From NCBI RefSeq assembly GCF_002831685.1, contig NZ_CP025119.1:903001-967000 (forward strand): a stretch of 64,000 nt of DNA, given 5' to 3'. Position numbers and translations under genes: made by a program. Source of the DNA: Polaribacter sp. ALD11 (GTDB lineage Bacteria; Bacteroidota; Bacteroidia; Flavobacteriales; Flavobacteriaceae). This document shows positions 1 to 8,668 of the stretch, piece by piece; within the stretch, counting starts at the first letter, position 1; the number at the start of each line of letters is the position of its first letter. Under the pieces are notes generated by a model. The model saw nothing but the letters and a program-made list of their open reading frames with translations, had not been told where the DNA came from and ran no database searches.

Positions 1-1
1 A

Positions 2-610
2 ATTTTTGAAAACTTAGAATTAGACCTAGAAAAATATACTCTTCATTATTTAAAATGGATAAAACCTCTTGCTCTAGAAGAGGATATCGATAATTACGCC
101 TGTAGGCTAAGTGATGAAATCAAAGAAAAAAACCCTGTATTAGTAGGTGTTTCTTTTGGCGGAATTTTAGCACAAGAATTGGCTAAATTTGTACACCCTA
201 AAAAAGTGATTATTATTTCTAGTGTTAAAAACCAAAACGAATTACCAAAAAGATTCAAATTTGCGAAATTCACAAAGGTTTACAAATTTTTTCCTACCAA
301 AGTTATAGAAAACTTTGAAGATTACACTGTATATTTTTTAGGTAAATCTCTAACAAAAAAAGCAAATTTGTATAAAAAATATCTTTCCGTTAGAGGAAAA
401 AAATACCTAAAGTGGTCTATTTATAACGTTATCAAATGGGAACAATTAAGGCCAATTGAAAATATTGTTCATATTCATGGAACAAAAGACACTGTTTTTC
501 CTATTAAAAATATTAAAAATGCAATAGAAATTAAAGGAGGAACACATGTTATGATTTTAACAAAAGCTAAAAAAATATCAAAAATTATTGATGAAGTTTT
601 AACTTGTTAA
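2..610 (+). CDS. alpha/beta hydrolase, 5'-truncated by the window edge
   Basis: The frame is open from base 2, so the true start lies outside the window; a TTG at 179 is internal and not the start. The visible part carries the nucleophile elbow G-V-S-F-G-G (about residues 49-54), a late Asp in HGTKD and a C-terminal His in GGTHVM, giving a plausible Ser-Asp-His triad. No signal peptide can be judged. Substrate unknown. It is followed 43 bp later by the lytic transglycosylase on the same strand. Confidence 0.75.
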   Translation: MFENLELDLEKYTLHYLKWIKPLALEEDIDNYACRLSDEIKEKNPVLVGVSFGGILAQELAKFVHPKKVIIISSVKNQNELPKRFKFAKFTKVYKFFPTKVIENFEDYTVYFLGKSLTKKANLYKKYLSVRGKKYLKWSIYNVIKWEQLRPIENIVHIHGTKDTVFPIKNIKNAIEIKGGTHVMILTKAKKISKIIDEVLTC

Positions 611-653
611 AACAAAGCCATTTCCTTACATTTATATTATAAAATTGCAAAAC

Positions 654-1556
654 ATGAAATCATCTCAACGTATTCTATCATTATTAAGTGTAACTATTAT
701 AACAGTACTTTTTTATAATGGTGTTCATAAATCGGACTCAGATCCTGAAACACAGACACATAAAACCTATAAAATAAAAACATTAAAACTACCAAACGGG
801 CTTAATTTAGCTGGAGAAAGGGTTCCCGTAGAAATTAATGATGTAAAGGAAAGAATGGAAAGAGAATTGTTGGTAAACACCTATTGGCAATCTAACGGAA
901 TTTTACTTATAAAAAGAGCGAACAAATATTTTCCTATTTTAGAACCTCTATTAAAAAAACATAATTTACCAGATGATTTTAAATTTTTAGCCCTAGCCGA
1001 AAGCGGTTTTACAGATGAAACATCTTCTGTAGGTGCAGCAGGAATGTGGCATTTTATGAAAACAACTGGTAAAGAATATGGTTTAGAAATTAATGATAAT
1101 GTAGATGAACGCTATAATATTGAAAAATCTACTGAAGTAGCTGCTGAATATTTGAAAAAATCGAAAGAACGATTGGGTTCTTGGACCTTGGCTGCTGCTG
1201 CTTATAATGCAGGTAATTATGGTGTTTCTAGAAGGTTAGAAACTCAACAAGTAGATAATTATTATGATGCCTTACTACCAAATGAAACTGAAAGGTATAT
1301 TTTTAGAATATTGGCTCTAAAAGAAATTATTTCGAACCCTAAAAAATATGGTTTTGTTTTTGAAGAGGGAGATTTGTATACGCTTGAAGAAACTAAAATA
1401 GTAAAAGTAGATTCTGTTATTTCTAATTTAACATTATTTGCTAAGAAGTTTGGGATGAATTATAAAGAACTTAAAATTCACAATCCTTGGTTAAGAGAAA
1501 ATAAATTAAACAATAGGAGTCGAAAATTATATGAAATTAAAGTTCCTGTAAATTAA
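654..1556 (+). CDS. Lytic murein transglycosylase (SLT domain, MltD-like)
   Basis: About 300 residues. An N-terminal hydrophobic segment (LSLLSVTIITVLFY) should export it to the periplasm. The SLT fold is shown by the catalytic Glu in LALAESGF (about residue 116) followed by AAGMWHFM and AAAAYNAGNYG, the signature of goose-lysozyme-like transglycosylases that cleave the MurNAc-GlcNAc bond with 1,6-anhydro formation. The tail resembles a single degenerate LysM repeat. ATG 654 is chosen over an upstream in-frame TTG (645) because it starts the positively charged n-region directly. Confidence 0.85.
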   Translation: MKSSQRILSLLSVTIITVLFYNGVHKSDSDPETQTHKTYKIKTLKLPNGLNLAGERVPVEINDVKERMERELLVNTYWQSNGILLIKRANKYFPILEPLLKKHNLPDDFKFLALAESGFTDETSSVGAAGMWHFMKTTGKEYGLEINDNVDERYNIEKSTEVAAEYLKKSKERLGSWTLAAAAYNAGNYGVSRRLETQQVDNYYDALLPNETERYIFRILALKEIISNPKKYGFVFEEGDLYTLEETKIVKVDSVISNLTLFAKKFGMNYKELKIHNPWLRENKLNNRSRKLYEIKVPVN

Positions 1557-1557
1557 T

Positions 1558-1755
1558 TTATTCAATAACATTTTTAACCCTACCAACCAAGCCAGATTCT
1601 AGCTGAACTTTAATACCATAAGGGTGATTTAAAGATTTTGTTAGAATCTTACTTACTTTTCCTTCACTTAACTCACCAGATATTTGATGATGCTTTTGTA
1701 CGATTTCTACAAATAACCCTATTTGTATATTTTTTCTTTGTCTTCCATCAATCAT
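1558..1755 (-). CDS. YwbE family protein (DUF2196)
   Basis: A 65-residue protein matching the small YwbE family as I recall it: starts MIDGRQRKNI, has QIGLFVEIVQK and ends in GLVGRVKNVIE. The family has no established function; the short beta-rich sequence suggests a small nucleic-acid-binding barrel, which is inference. It is convergent with the transglycosylase, whose stop lies 2 bp away. A cold-shock-gene terminator lies just upstream. Confidence 0.8.
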   Translation of the reverse strand: MIDGRQRKNIQIGLFVEIVQKHHQISGELSEGKVSKILTKSLNHPYGIKVQLESGLVGRVKNVIE

Positions 1756-1781
1756 AATAATATTTTAAATTACAAAAATAA

Positions 1782-1810
1782 AAAAGCCTATCAATTATTG
1801 ATAGGCTTTT
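1782..1810 (-). terminator. Intrinsic terminator of cold-shock gene copy 1
   Basis: Perfect 13-bp inverted repeat AAAAGCCTATCAA / TTGATAGGCTTTT with a 3-nt loop and T/A tracts on both sides, so it can act on either strand. An identical hairpin ends the second copy at 2175-2203. Confidence 0.85.
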
Positions 1811-1841
1811 AGATAAAAAATTAACTAGTAATAATATATAA

Positions 1842-2033
1842 TTATATAACTCTTACGTTTACTGCGTTTAATCCTTTTTTACCATCTTGTAAGTCAAACT
1901 CAACTTCATCGTTTTCACGAATTTCGTCAACTAATCCTGACACATGTACAAAATGTTCTTTGTTGTTTCCTTCTTCAGTAATAAATCCGAATCCTTTAGA
2001 TTCATTGAAAAATTTTACGGTACCTTTATTCAT
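1842..2033 (-). CDS. Cold-shock domain protein, copy 1
   Basis: 63 residues, a complete CspA-type single-strand nucleic-acid-binding barrel: RNP1 is KGFGFITEE and RNP2 is HFVHVSGL. Such proteins bind mRNA/ssDNA and melt secondary structure. It differs from the neighbouring copy at one residue (Lys versus Arg in DG(K/R)KGLNAV). Both coding regions, 5' leaders and terminators are near-identical with a 393-bp period, so this is a recent tandem duplication. Confidence 0.95.
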   Translation of the reverse strand: MNKGTVKFFNESKGFGFITEEGNNKEHFVHVSGLVDEIRENDEVEFDLQDGKKGLNAVNVRVI

Positions 2034-2088
2034 AATAGTAATATTAAATGTGTTGCTTGTTTAATTACTAGCAACGTTAATTGAATTG

Positions 2089-2096
2089 CAAAGATA
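2089..2096 (-). promoter_or_regulatory. -7 promoter box (TATCTTTG) of cold-shock copy 1
   Basis: Read on the minus strand, TATCTTTG matches the Bacteroidetes TAnnTTTG box. It predicts a roughly 50-nt leader before the ATG at 2033. The same box and leader recur in front of copy 2. Confidence 0.65.
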
Positions 2097-2174
2097 ATGC
2101 CATTATTTGATAAAAGAAGTAAAAATTAAAAAAAACTTTATATTTTTTTTAAACATATTTAAATTGAAAATAAA

Positions 2175-2203
2175 AAAAGCCTATCAATTATTGATAGGCT
2201 TTT
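2175..2203 (-). terminator. Intrinsic terminator of cold-shock gene copy 2
   Basis: The same 13-bp inverted repeat as at 1782-1810, AAAAGCCTATCAA with TTGATAGGCTTTT, followed by the same 31-bp spacer to the stop codon. Confidence 0.85.
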
Positions 2204-2234
2204 AGATAAAAAATTAACTAGTAATAATATATAA

Positions 2235-2426
2235 TTATATAACTCTTACGTTTACTGCGTTTAATCCTTTTCTTCCATCTTGTAAGTCAAACTCAACTTC
2301 ATCGTTTTCACGAATTTCATCTACTAAACCTGACACATGTACAAAATGTTCTTTGTTGTTTCCTTCTTCAGTGATAAATCCGAATCCTTTAGATTCATTG
2401 AAAAATTTTACGGTACCTTTATTCAT
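2235..2426 (-). CDS. Cold-shock domain protein, copy 2
   Basis: 63 residues with RNP1 KGFGFITEE and RNP2 HFVHVSGL, one residue different from copy 1 downstream. It has its own promoter and terminator, so the two copies look like independent transcription units rather than an operon. Role as for CspA-family RNA chaperones (family knowledge). Confidence 0.95.
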   Translation of the reverse strand: MNKGTVKFFNESKGFGFITEEGNNKEHFVHVSGLVDEIRENDEVEFDLQDGRKGLNAVNVRVI

Positions 2427-2481
2427 TATAATAATATTAAATGTGTTGCTTGTTTAATTACAGACAACGTTAATTGAAATG

Positions 2482-2489
2482 CAAAGATA
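2482..2489 (-). promoter_or_regulatory. -7 promoter box (TATCTTTG) of cold-shock copy 2
   Basis: Minus-strand TATCTTTG at the same distance from the ATG as in copy 1. The leader between them is nearly identical in the two copies up to this box; similarity ends immediately upstream, marking the duplication edge. Confidence 0.65.
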
Positions 2490-2542
2490 ATGCCAAAAAA
2501 AAAATAATCCAAAAATATTTAATATTTCTCACACTTGCACTC

Positions 2543-3484
2543 TTAAAAACTACTAGTTAAAGCTTTAACAGTATTAAATTCTTCAATAATTTCTTCTAAA
2601 ACGATTTTTGCCGGTTTAATTTCATGAATTAACCCAGCAATTTGACCTATTTCTAACTCTCCATTATCTAAATCTCCTTCAAACATTCCTTTTTTTGCTC
2701 TAGCTCTTCCCAACAATTCTTTTAAATCGTCTATCGTTGGTTTCATTTTATATAATTCTTGTATTTCATTAAAAAACTTATTTTTCACCAAACGAACAGG
2801 TGCGAGTTCTTTTAAGGTCAGCTGTGTATCTCCATCTTTTACTGCTAGAATTCTATTTTTAAAATTCTGGTGCGCAGAAGATTCTTCCGTTGCAGCAAAC
2901 CTACTTCCTATCTGTACCCCATCTGCTCCTAAAACCATTGCAGCCAACATTCCTTTACCAGAACCAATGCCGCCTGCAGCAATTACAGGTATTTTAACCT
3001 GCTCCTTTACCATTGGTATTAATGTAAAAGTGGTCGTTTCTTCCCTCCCATTATGTCCGCCAGCTTCAAAACCTTCACAAACTACTGCGTCTACTCCTGC
3101 CAATTCTGCTTTTAATGCAAACTTTACTGAGCTCACAACATGCACAACCGTAATTCCTTTTTCTTTCAAGAAGGAAGTCCATGTTTTAGGGTTTCCTGCG
3201 GAAGTAAAAACAATCTTTACACCTTCTTCAACAATAATCTCCATTATTTTTTCGATATCAGGATATAACATTGGTACGTTTACTCCAAAAGGTTTATTTG
3301 TTGCTTTTTTACACTTCTGAATATGCTCTCTTAGAACTTCTGGGTACATAGAACCAGCGCCAATTAAACCTAAACCACCTGCATTAGATACTGCAGAAGC
3401 TAATTTGTAACCAGAAACCCAAATCATTCCTCCTTGGACAATTGGATATTTTATTCCGAATAAATCTATAATACTATTTTTCAT
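2543..3484 (-). CDS. Nitronate monooxygenase / FabK-like FMN enzyme
   Basis: 313 residues in the NMO/2-nitropropane dioxygenase/FabK TIM-barrel family: YPIVQGGMIWVSG at the N-terminus, NAGGLGLIGAGS, FGVNVPM, AGVDAVVCEGFEAGGHNG, and the phosphate-binding IPVIAAGGIGSGKG and GADGVQIGSRF. FMN-dependent oxidation of nitronates or reduction of enoyl-ACP are both possible; sequence reading alone does not decide. The start codon overlaps the stop of the upstream subtilase (TAATG), so the two are probably co-transcribed. Confidence 0.8.
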   Translation of the reverse strand: MKNSIIDLFGIKYPIVQGGMIWVSGYKLASAVSNAGGLGLIGAGSMYPEVLREHIQKCKKATNKPFGVNVPMLYPDIEKIMEIIVEEGVKIVFTSAGNPKTWTSFLKEKGITVVHVVSSVKFALKAELAGVDAVVCEGFEAGGHNGREETTTFTLIPMVKEQVKIPVIAAGGIGSGKGMLAAMVLGADGVQIGSRFAATEESSAHQNFKNRILAVKDGDTQLTLKELAPVRLVKNKFFNEIQELYKMKPTIDDLKELLGRARAKKGMFEGDLDNGELEIGQIAGLIHEIKPAKIVLEEIIEEFNTVKALTSSF

Positions 3485-5166
3485 TAATTTTTTATAACCT
3501 TAATTGTTTTGTTTTTATTTTCTTTGGAAACTTTAACAAAATACACGCCTTTTTCTAAGTAAGAAATATCAATTTCATTAGAAATTACGTTGTTTTGCTG
3601 AAAAACTTTTTTTCCTAGAATATCAAAAATTTGAATTTTATACTCTTTTATTTCACCTTGAACCCCATCAATATTAAAAATTGTAATAATTGGGTTTGGT
3701 AAGATTTTAATAGTTTGTAAATACTCTTCTTCTAATGAAGCGGTAGAGCCAATGTAATTATTTAAAGCTACTTCAAAATCGGGAATTCCATAACCATATT
3801 GATCGGTTGGATTTGCATATCTATCTGCAGATCTATAAACAGCCTCTTTTAAATAATTATTAAAGTTCTTTTGCCTTTTAGATTTATTGTCTGTAGAGAA
3901 TTTCAACAAAAAACCTTCATTACCATTTAAACAAGCTATTAAACCCGCCATAATTGGCGAAGAAAAGGAGGTTCCGTTAGAAGAAACAATTGCACCATTT
4001 GCATGATTAATAACAGCCACACTAGCTCCTTTAGCTAGAATTTCAGGTTTCACTCTATTATCTGAAGTCGGTCCGAAAGAGCTAAAACTAGCAATATTTT
4101 TGTTTATATCTACCGCACCAACTGTAATTACGGAAGGTGCATCTCCTGGTGCTGTAATGTATTTCCAAGTTTTATTGCCTTCATTTCCGGCAGAATTAAC
4201 TACCAAAATCCCTTTATTTGCTGCAATTTCTGCTCCTCTAGAAATAAAAGTAGTTTTTCCATTCATGTCTGCATACGAATAATTATAATCAGGATTGTCG
4301 AAAGTAGTATATCCTAAAGAAGTATTAATTACATCAACCCCTAAACTGTCTGCTCTTTCTGCTGCCTCTACCCATAACGTTTCTTCTAACGGAACTTCTA
4401 CGGGTGCATTTTCTGTTCTAAATAAATAGAAAAATGCATCTGGTGCAGTACCTACAAATTGATTCTCTAAATAGCCACCAATTGTAGACAAAACATTGGT
4501 TCCGTGATTATTTCCTGAGTAAAAATTAGCACTTCTTTCTACAAAATCGTAACCTCCAAGAATCTGGTTATTATCTCTTAATCTTTTGAAAGCTTCTAAA
4601 GTCTTTACATTCGGAAAACCGGCATCTATAACTGCAATTATTTGTCCCTTACCCGTTAAGCCTTGTGCATGCAAATAATCTCCTTTTAGCATTTTTATTT
4701 GATCATTTGTACTACCATAATTAAATTCAGTTTGATGATTATTGAATTTATTCTGATGATTCAAAACTAATTTTTTACTCGATTTTTGTGCTAAATTATT
4801 AAAGGTTTTATTGGCAAACTCTACTCTTTTTATAAATGGTAGATTTGAAAAAGAATCGTCAATAATTGTTTTGGTAGCTTGAATATGAACTGCGTTTAAC
4901 CATTTTGATTTCCCTAAAATAGTGATTCCGGAAACGGCTTTAATATTATCTACATAAGGCTGATGCATAGGAACGTCTGTTCCGTCTATTATAATTTGTA
5001 AATTGTTTCTTCGATCAATAGCTCTTTGAGAAAGCATTAATCTAGGGCTTGTTATATAAGACGTTGAATCTGGTTTGTCTCTTAAAAACAACCACGCATC
5101 TTCTTGTTGTTGAGAAAACAAAGAGAAAGTAACTAAAAAATAAAAAAGAAAGTATATTTTTTTCAT
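3484..5166 (-). CDS. Secreted S8 subtilisin-like protease with type IX secretion tail
   Basis: 560 residues. A signal peptide (MKKIYFLFYFLVTFSLFSQ) is followed by a pro-region, then the peptidase S8 domain with Asp181 (AVIDAGFP), His221 (NNHGTNV), oxyanion Asn (NSAGNEG, about 328) and Ser400 (NGTSFSSP). The last 70 residues (LPNPI...FDILGKKVF...KGVYFVKV) form a type A Por sorting domain, so it should cross the outer membrane by the type IX system. Likely extracellular nutrition or processing. It overlaps the next gene by TAATG. Confidence 0.92.
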   Translation of the reverse strand: MKKIYFLFYFLVTFSLFSQQQEDAWLFLRDKPDSTSYITSPRLMLSQRAIDRRNNLQIIIDGTDVPMHQPYVDNIKAVSGITILGKSKWLNAVHIQATKTIIDDSFSNLPFIKRVEFANKTFNNLAQKSSKKLVLNHQNKFNNHQTEFNYGSTNDQIKMLKGDYLHAQGLTGKGQIIAVIDAGFPNVKTLEAFKRLRDNNQILGGYDFVERSANFYSGNNHGTNVLSTIGGYLENQFVGTAPDAFFYLFRTENAPVEVPLEETLWVEAAERADSLGVDVINTSLGYTTFDNPDYNYSYADMNGKTTFISRGAEIAANKGILVVNSAGNEGNKTWKYITAPGDAPSVITVGAVDINKNIASFSSFGPTSDNRVKPEILAKGASVAVINHANGAIVSSNGTSFSSPIMAGLIACLNGNEGFLLKFSTDNKSKRQKNFNNYLKEAVYRSADRYANPTDQYGYGIPDFEVALNNYIGSTASLEEEYLQTIKILPNPIITIFNIDGVQGEIKEYKIQIFDILGKKVFQQNNVISNEIDISYLEKGVYFVKVSKENKNKTIKVIKN

Positions 5167-5219
5167 GGTTATATCTTAAACCATAAAAATACCAATTAAT
5201 AAACCCTAAAAAAAGTTTT

Positions 5220-6407
5220 TTACGAAATTACTCCAGAACCTAGCAACTCTTCATTCATATACCAAGCAACAAATTGCCCTTCTTGTATAGCAGATTGTTT
5301 ATTTTCAAATTCTACAAATAAACCAGTTTCTACCTTGTGTAAAGTGGCTGTTTCTAAAGCTTGTCTATATCTAATTCTAGCTTCAACTTGTAATGTTTCA
5401 CCTACTTTTAAAGTTAAATCTTTACGAATCCAATGAATTTCTTCATTAGAAACAAACAACACATTTCTATACAGACCTTGGTGATTTTTACCTTCACCTG
5501 TATAAATAGTATTTGTAGTTACGTCTGTTTCTATCACATACAAAGCTTCTTTTGTACCGCCAACATTTAAACCTTTACGTTGTCCTTTTGTAAAGTAGTG
5601 TGCGCCTTGATGTTTACCAACCACTTTACCATCCTCTTTATTGTAAGAAAATTTGGTTGCGAAATAGGCAAGTTCTGCTTCTTTATTTTCAAATTCTGGT
5701 GTAGATTTTACATACTGATAAAAATCTGAAGGAATTGTAACAATATTTCCTTCTTTTGGTTGTAATTTTTGTTGTAAAAATTCAGGCAATCTTACTTTAC
5801 CAATAAAACATAAACCTTGAGAATCTTTTTTATCGGCAGTAATTAAGTCTGCTTCTTTTGCTATTTCTCGAACCTCTGGCTTTGTTAATTCGCCAATAGG
5901 AAACAATGCTTTTGTTAATTGTTCTTGAGAAAGCTGACATAAAAAATAAGATTGATCTTTATTTACGTCTTTTCCTGCCAATAATTTATAAACGGGTTTT
6001 CCGTCTATAATTTCTTCTCCTTTTCTACAATAATGACCTGTAGCAACGTAATCTGCACCTAGTTTTAAAGCAATGTCCATAAAAACATCAAACTTTATTT
6101 CTCGGTTACAAAGTACATCTGGGTTTGGTGTTCTTCCTTTGCTATATTCATCAAACATATAATCTACAATACGTTCTTTGTATTGATTGCTTAAATCTAC
6201 CACTTGAAAAGGGATTCCTAATTTTTCTGCAACAATCATTGCATCATTACTATCTTCTAACCACGGACATTCATTAGAAATAGTTACAGAATCATCATGC
6301 CAATTTTTCATAAAAAGCCCAATAACCTCATACCCCTGTTCCTTTAATAAATGTGCAGTAACACTAGAATCTACACCACCAGAAAGACCAACAACAACTC
6401 GTTTCAT
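5220..6407 (-). CDS. mnmA: tRNA-specific 2-thiouridylase MnmA
   Basis: 395 residues. The PP-loop [10 protein letters not shown] (residues 8-17) binds ATP; catalytic cysteines lie in [11 protein letters not shown] (about 101) and GLCFIG (about 200). It adenylates and thiolates U34 of tRNA-Lys, -Glu and -Gln. The C-terminal part holds the usual [13 protein letters not shown] motif (here [11 protein letters not shown]). Length is slightly above the E. coli enzyme because of an insertion near residues 225-265. Its own promoter lies at 6426-6433. Confidence 0.96.
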   Translation of the reverse strand: MKRVVVGLSGGVDSSVTAHLLKEQGYEVIGLFMKNWHDDSVTISNECPWLEDSNDAMIVAEKLGIPFQVVDLSNQYKERIVDYMFDEYSKGRTPNPDVLCNREIKFDVFMDIALKLGADYVATGHYCRKGEEIIDGKPVYKLLAGKDVNKDQSYFLCQLSQEQLTKALFPIGELTKPEVREIAKEADLITADKKDSQGLCFIGKVRLPEFLQQKLQPKEGNIVTIPSDFYQYVKSTPEFENKEAELAYFATKFSYNKEDGKVVGKHQGAHYFTKGQRKGLNVGGTKEALYVIETDVTTNTIYTGEGKNHQGLYRNVLFVSNEEIHWIRKDLTLKVGETLQVEARIRYRQALETATLHKVETGLFVEFENKQSAIQEGQFVAWYMNEELLGSGVIS

Positions 6408-6425
6408 TATCTATTTTTAAGGATG

Positions 6426-6433
6426 CAAAGATA
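6426..6433 (-). promoter_or_regulatory. -7 promoter box (TATCTTTG) of mnmA
   Basis: Minus-strand TATCTTTG 18 bp before the mnmA ATG, predicting a leader of about a dozen nucleotides. Confidence 0.6.
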
Positions 6434-6545
6434 CGAATTAGAAATGGTTTTCTAGATTGAAAGAATTGATAGATATATTGTTTTGATTTATGTTGAAAAC
6501 AGATTTTAGGTTTCAGAAAATTTTTAAACTTTGAAAATAAGACAA

Positions 6546-7259
6546 CTAATTATCTTTCTTACGAGTATAAGAACTTTTTTTCTTTTTTTCTTTATGGGAA
6601 GCGATTTCACCATCTAAATAATACTCCCACTTACCATCTCTTTTCCCTTCTTTATAAACACCCGTTTCTTTTAGATCTCCATTCAGTTCGAAATATTTTG
6701 CTAAGCCATTTGGCTTGTCATTTTTATAAGTAATCTCTTCTATTAAAGTTCCTTTACTAGAATATTTACTAGAAACACCATCTAGCAGTCCGTTTTTATA
6801 TTCTGAAAACTCGGTTACTTGTCCGTCTGGATAATACACCAATTGCTCTCCGTGAAGTGCTCCGTTTATATAATTTTCTTCCGACATTAGAGTACCATCT
6901 GGATAAAAATATTTCCAATTACCAACTCTTTTTCTTTTATTTAAAACACCTTCTGTTTTAATTTCACCTTTTAATGTGTAAAATTGAACAAATAAAGAAT
7001 CTGAGTCTTCAAAAAAAGTCTTAATAATTACAGGTTTTTCTGAAGTGGTGATGTCATAAAATTTGAATACACCTATTTCTTTACCGTCTTTAAACTGACC
7101 TGTATAGCGTATTCTTTTATTCGAGTAATACTTTTTCCAAACACCAGTCCGTTCTTTATTTGAATCGAATTTATTAATTCTTTGTGCAGTAGCCTCTTCA
7201 CTTATAAAATAACAAGCAAAAAAGGCGAAAATAAAAAGGAGTCTTTTTATATTTATCAT
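6546..7259 (-). CDS. MORN-like repeat protein (YwqK-type)
   Basis: 237 residues: an N-terminal signal segment (LLFIFAFFACYFI...ATAQ), then at least six repeats of the form G-W/K-Y-Y-x-DG-x-L-x-x-E-x-x-Y-x-N-G (for example NWKYFYPDGTLMSEENYING). These MORN-variant repeats are common in exported Bacteroidetes proteins and are often labelled YwqK antitoxin, a label not supported by context here because no toxin gene is adjacent. The C-terminus is Lys-rich. Function unknown. Confidence 0.8.
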   Translation of the reverse strand: MINIKRLLFIFAFFACYFISEEATAQRINKFDSNKERTGVWKKYYSNKRIRYTGQFKDGKEIGVFKFYDITTSEKPVIIKTFFEDSDSLFVQFYTLKGEIKTEGVLNKRKRVGNWKYFYPDGTLMSEENYINGALHGEQLVYYPDGQVTEFSEYKNGLLDGVSSKYSSKGTLIEEITYKNDKPNGLAKYFELNGDLKETGVYKEGKRDGKWEYYLDGEIASHKEKKKKSSYTRKKDN

Positions 7260-7277
7260 TTAATTCCTATTTTTAAA

Positions 7278-7285
7278 CAAATATA
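7278..7285 (-). promoter_or_regulatory. -7 promoter box (TATATTTG) of the MORN-repeat gene
   Basis: Minus-strand TATATTTG 19 bp upstream of the ATG at 7259, in the short divergent spacer shared with the gene at 7294. Confidence 0.55.
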
Positions 7286-7293
7286 CATTAATA

Positions 7294-7881
7294 GTGCCAG
7301 AAACAAAGCTGCTTTTCTTAACGGAACAACTCGATAACATGCAAAATCCTAAAAGGGAAAACCGACAAAAGGTTGCAAATATTGTGTTAGATAATCAAAA
7401 ATTATTTAAAGATTTAATTTCTATAACTTTCGATGTTGAAAACAAAGTTTCTATAAAAGCTGCGTGGATTTTAGAATGGATCTGCACACATCATCATTTA
7501 CATTGGATGACACCGCATTTAGATGAGTTTTCAGAAAAAATTATTACAGTTAAGTTTGATAGCGCCATAAGGCCTTGTGCAAAAATTTGTGAACATTTAG
7601 CAACTGCATATTATTCAAAAAAAGAGAACAACATTCATAAAAACCTAACAATTAAACAAATAGATGCCATTGTAGAGACTGGTTTCGATTGGTTAATTAC
7701 ACCGCAGAAAATTGCTGTAAGAGCATATTCAATGACTACTTTGTATTTATTCGGATTGGAAAAAGAGTGGATTCACCCAGAATTAAAACATCTTATTGAA
7801 ACAAAAATAATTCACGAAAGTAAAGGTTGTAGAGCGCGTGGAAAACAGATTATAAACTTGATAGAAAAACATACAAACTAG
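7294..7881 (+). CDS. Helical (HEAT-like) hypothetical protein
   Basis: 195 residues, no signal peptide, mostly alpha-helical. It resembles a flavobacterial family that I recall as often mislabelled adenylosuccinate lyase; it contains none of the lyase motifs (true purB is at 9378). Visible features are a conserved-looking core SIKAAWILEWIC, CAKICEHLA and AVRAYSMTTLYLFG, suggestive of HEAT-like helical pairs. The GTG at 7294 is kept as start because the residues after it (LLFLTEQLDNM) fit the family's N-terminus; ATG 7339 is the alternative. Confidence 0.65.
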   Translation: MPETKLLFLTEQLDNMQNPKRENRQKVANIVLDNQKLFKDLISITFDVENKVSIKAAWILEWICTHHHLHWMTPHLDEFSEKIITVKFDSAIRPCAKICEHLATAYYSKKENNIHKNLTIKQIDAIVETGFDWLITPQKIAVRAYSMTTLYLFGLEKEWIHPELKHLIETKIIHESKGCRARGKQIINLIEKHTN

Positions 7882-7890
7882 CTTTTTTTG

Positions 7891-7910
7891 TTTATGATTT
7901 CAATCATAAA
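7891..7910 (+). promoter_or_regulatory. Crp/Fnr-type operator upstream of small membrane protein gene
   Basis: Near-perfect palindrome TTTATGATTTCAATCATAAA (arms TTTATGA and TCATAAA). Its centre (7900.5) is 29.5 bp upstream of the -7 box at 7930. The globin promoter carries the same arms at exactly the same distance (8697-8714), so both are probably class-II sites of the adjacent Crp/Fnr regulator. Confidence 0.7.
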
Positions 7911-7929
7911 TTACTTTTTAAAAAGTATT

Positions 7930-7937
7930 TAACTTTG
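7930..7937 (+). promoter_or_regulatory. -7 promoter box (TAACTTTG) of small membrane protein gene
   Basis: TAACTTTG fits TAnnTTTG; predicted start of transcription near 7943, leaving a short leader before ATG 7956. The preceding -33 position is replaced by the palindromic operator. Confidence 0.65.
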
Positions 7938-7955
7938 ATTGTAAATTATAAAACA

Positions 7956-8261
7956 ATGAGCAATCAATATAACATCATTCAGAAAATCAATCAAAAAGTA
8001 GCACAGGAAAAGGAAAATACCATAGGTATTTCTATTGCAATGGTAATGTTTGGTACGGGAATTGGATCTATAAACGCAGCAATGGCAGTTCAAGGAAAAA
8101 TTTCTTTGTTTATTTTAATGACCGCTATTGTACTTGCAGTAGGAACTGCAGTTTTATCTATTAGTCAGCAACCTTTAAAAACTATTGCTTGGGCTTTTAT
8201 TGCAAGTATTATTATTAATGTGGCAATGCTAATTTATCAAATTTCTATTGCACTTTCTTAG
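7956..8261 (+). CDS. Small membrane protein, probable Crp/Fnr target
   Basis: 101 residues: a 25-residue polar N-terminus followed by three hydrophobic segments (IGISIAMVMFGTGIGSINAAMAV, LFILMTAIVLAVGTAVLSI, TIAWAFIASIIINVAMLIYQISI). Not recognised. ATG 7956 is chosen because an upstream in-frame TTG lies inside the promoter box. It converges with the haemoglobin gene, the stops overlapping, and shares its operator design, so a role in the same stress or oxygen response is inferred. Confidence 0.7.
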   Translation: MSNQYNIIQKINQKVAQEKENTIGISIAMVMFGTGIGSINAAMAVQGKISLFILMTAIVLAVGTAVLSISQQPLKTIAWAFIASIIINVAMLIYQISIALS

Positions 8262-8649
8262 GTTTTTCTTCAAACATTCGTAAAAAAAGAGACGCTGCAA
8301 TATTTCTTGCACGCTCTTTTGCCTGATGTGCTCTTGTTCCTTCAAAAAGCGCATCTACGGTTGTAAACCATAATTCTAACCATTTGCCAAAGTGTTTTTG
8401 AGTTATCGTATGGTTAAAATGAGCATCTACATCTTTATGCGCTTTCATTGGGTTTCCTTTAAATTTTCTAACAAAAAACAAATTGGTTTCCCAAAAATCT
8501 GTTAGTTTTTCTAAATGGCTTTCCCATTCATTTTCTGGTATTATTTCTAAAAAAATAGGACCTATAAAAGGGTCTTCTTTAATTTTATTATAAAAAGTTG
8601 TTACTAATAAAAAAATATCAGCCCTGTTTTCTATATCTCTTAACTCCAT
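8245..8649 (-). CDS. Truncated haemoglobin, group III
   Basis: 134 residues matching the group III truncated globins (Campylobacter Ctb type): DIENRADIFLLVTTFYNKI, DPFIGPIF, HLEKLTDFWETNLF and a later QKHFGKWLELW, which supplies the expected proximal His. These small haem proteins bind O2/NO, with roles in nitrosative stress or oxygen handling in the family. Start ATG 8649 (MELRD) is preferred; ATG 8658 is the alternative. The long upstream in-frame extension would run through the promoter and is rejected. Divergent from the Crp/Fnr gene. Confidence 0.88.
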   Translation of the reverse strand: MELRDIENRADIFLLVTTFYNKIKEDPFIGPIFLEIIPENEWESHLEKLTDFWETNLFFVRKFKGNPMKAHKDVDAHFNHTITQKHFGKWLELWFTTVDALFEGTRAHQAKERARNIAASLFLRMFEEKPKKVQ

Positions 8650-8668
8650 ATCTATCATTTTGAAAAAA

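Noticed and set aside
2967..3320. Plus-strand frame of 117 codons opposite the nitronate monooxygenase-like gene
   Set aside because: Lies wholly antisense to a gene with full family motifs; its own product is low-complexity and has no signal or family mark.
6546..7259. YwqK-type antitoxin of a toxin-antitoxin pair
   Set aside because: Only MORN-like repeats are seen, the protein has a signal peptide and no toxin gene lies next to it.
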